A stretch of 64,000 nt of DNA from an uncultured Eubacterium sp. Lineage in GTDB: Bacteria; Bacillota; Clostridia; Lachnospirales; Lachnospiraceae. The stretch is taken from the NCBI GenBank assembly GCA_910584065.1, contig CAJTZN010000009.1:1-64000 (forward strand), read 5' to 3'. The notes beneath the pieces are model-generated. The model made no database searches. It worked only from the letters and a program-made list of their open reading frames with translations, and was not told the DNA's origin. Each line of letters opens with the position of its first letter. Within the stretch, counting starts at the first letter, position 1. Below are positions 63,610 to 64,000 of this stretch, piece after piece. Both the position numbers and the translations under genes were made by a program.

Positions 63610-63690
63610 TATCCGTTTGAGCCAGACCGAGATTATCTCATCTGGCATCATGTATGTCAGGAAATAGAACAGGATTAGCTGCACGAAAAA
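63610..63690 (-). pseudogene. Remnant of a second Wzy-like polymerase gene
   Basis: On the minus strand these bases encode Q-L-I-L-F-Y-F-L-T-Y-M-M-P and I-S-V-W-L-K-R, matching an internal part of the Wzy-like protein encoded at 61697-63037 (around residues 113-140; DNA about 62665-62745), diverged by roughly one base in five. The flanks show no further match. It is an isolated fragment of about 80 bp, evidence that the polymerase region was once duplicated or replaced. Confidence 0.7.
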
Positions 63691-63807
63691 ATTATAAAAT
63701 AAAAAGTTTATCAGCGAAAACCAAGTGATAGTTTTGGAAAACTTACAGAGAAAGAATGTACCCGCTGGGGCCTGCTCATGAAATCCAAAACGGCGAGGAG
63801 GCAGATA

Positions 63808-64000
63808 TCACGTCCGGACTTTTACCGCCAGCGCATGTGCCCTCATTCCCTCCGATTCGGCCAGCTGAATGATCTCACCGGAGTTGTTTTTTAATGCGGA
63901 CTCAGGGTAGCGGATTACGCTGTATCCCCGCATAAATTCCTGAACCGACATGCCGGAGGAAAACTTAGCGGTACCGCAAGTCGGAAGAATGTGGTTTGTC
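63808..64000 (-). CDS. Histidinol dehydrogenase-family protein, C-terminal end (partial)
   Basis: The frame is open to the window edge and ends in TGA at 63808-63810. The 64 visible residues begin T-N-H-I-L-P-T-C-G-T-A-K-F-S-S and end in A-E-S-E-G-M-R-A-H, the conserved C-terminal pattern of HisD (P-T-x-G-T-A-R-F and the final E-G-x-x-x-H-A). The fragment has Cys in place of the more usual Gly or Ser before G-T-A. No his genes are visible; the rest lies beyond the window. It could be true HisD or a homologue acting on another alcohol. Confidence 0.75.
   Translation of the reverse strand, partial: TNHILPTCGTAKFSSGMSVQEFMRGYSVIRYPESALKNNSGEIIQLAESEGMRAHALAVKVRT

Overview
The window looks like a chromosomal segment of an anaerobic, plant-polysaccharide-degrading member of the Clostridia, most likely Lachnospiraceae. 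The basis is two pyruvate:ferredoxin oxidoreductases, ZapA/FtsW/PBP genes of clostridial type, AsnA, secreted glycoside hydrolases carrying lysine-rich bacterial Ig-like (Big_2) domains, and a small holin-like toxin. No phage, insertion sequence, tRNA, rRNA or CRISPR array was seen. The genus assignment is inference.

Layout. 1-612: 3' end of a secreted protein with an Ig-like and a beta-rich carbohydrate-binding-like module. 981-1309: decayed tail of an Rpn-type nuclease/transposase. 1466-8326: amino-acid biosynthesis run leuB-ilvD-ilvB-serC-serA. 8444-12623: ABC importer (substrate-binding lipoprotein, permease, ATPase) and folC. 12761-16962: Na/Pi cotransporter-like protein, two HAD phosphatases and an SGNH hydrolase. 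17025-22632: cell-envelope run zapA, U32 peptidase, ftsW/rodA-like, penicillin-binding protein. 22666-24928: small hypothetical gene, then a leftward GntR regulator, ATPase and permease operon.

25175-44117 is a plant cell-wall degradation island. It holds a two-domain GH43-like protein, PFOR 1, a modular GH10 xylanase, an SGNH esterase, a divergent AraC regulator, a broken GH115 alpha-glucuronidase/esterase and a GH28-like protein. A second PFOR follows at 44216, so most of the island lies between the two PFOR genes. The second CAZyme locus is a decaying relative of the first: it has a one-base frameshift, lacks the rest of GH115, and has lost about 355 bp of its esterase.

47861-52619: asnS, asnA, iron-dependent alcohol dehydrogenase, a sigma-factor-like gene without region 4, and a 54-residue protein. 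52691-56425: leftward GT2-GtrA and DUF3810 genes, a frame-interrupted small lipoprotein and a PIN-like protein. 56465-63037: surface polysaccharide cluster (GT2, two LicD, GT2, GT4 and a convergent O-antigen-ligase-like polymerase). 63312-63610: a compact candidate type I toxin-antitoxin module, with a 26-residue membrane toxin, a convergent antisense RNA with its own promoter and terminator, and a hairpin covering the toxin Shine-Dalgarno. It abuts a remnant of a second polymerase gene. The window ends in the 3' end of a histidinol dehydrogenase-family gene.

Standout observations are the type I toxin-antitoxin module, an acetolactate synthase whose normally invariant ThDP glutamate is lysine, the GTGA junction between xylanase and signal-less esterase, and the decayed GH115-esterase fusion.
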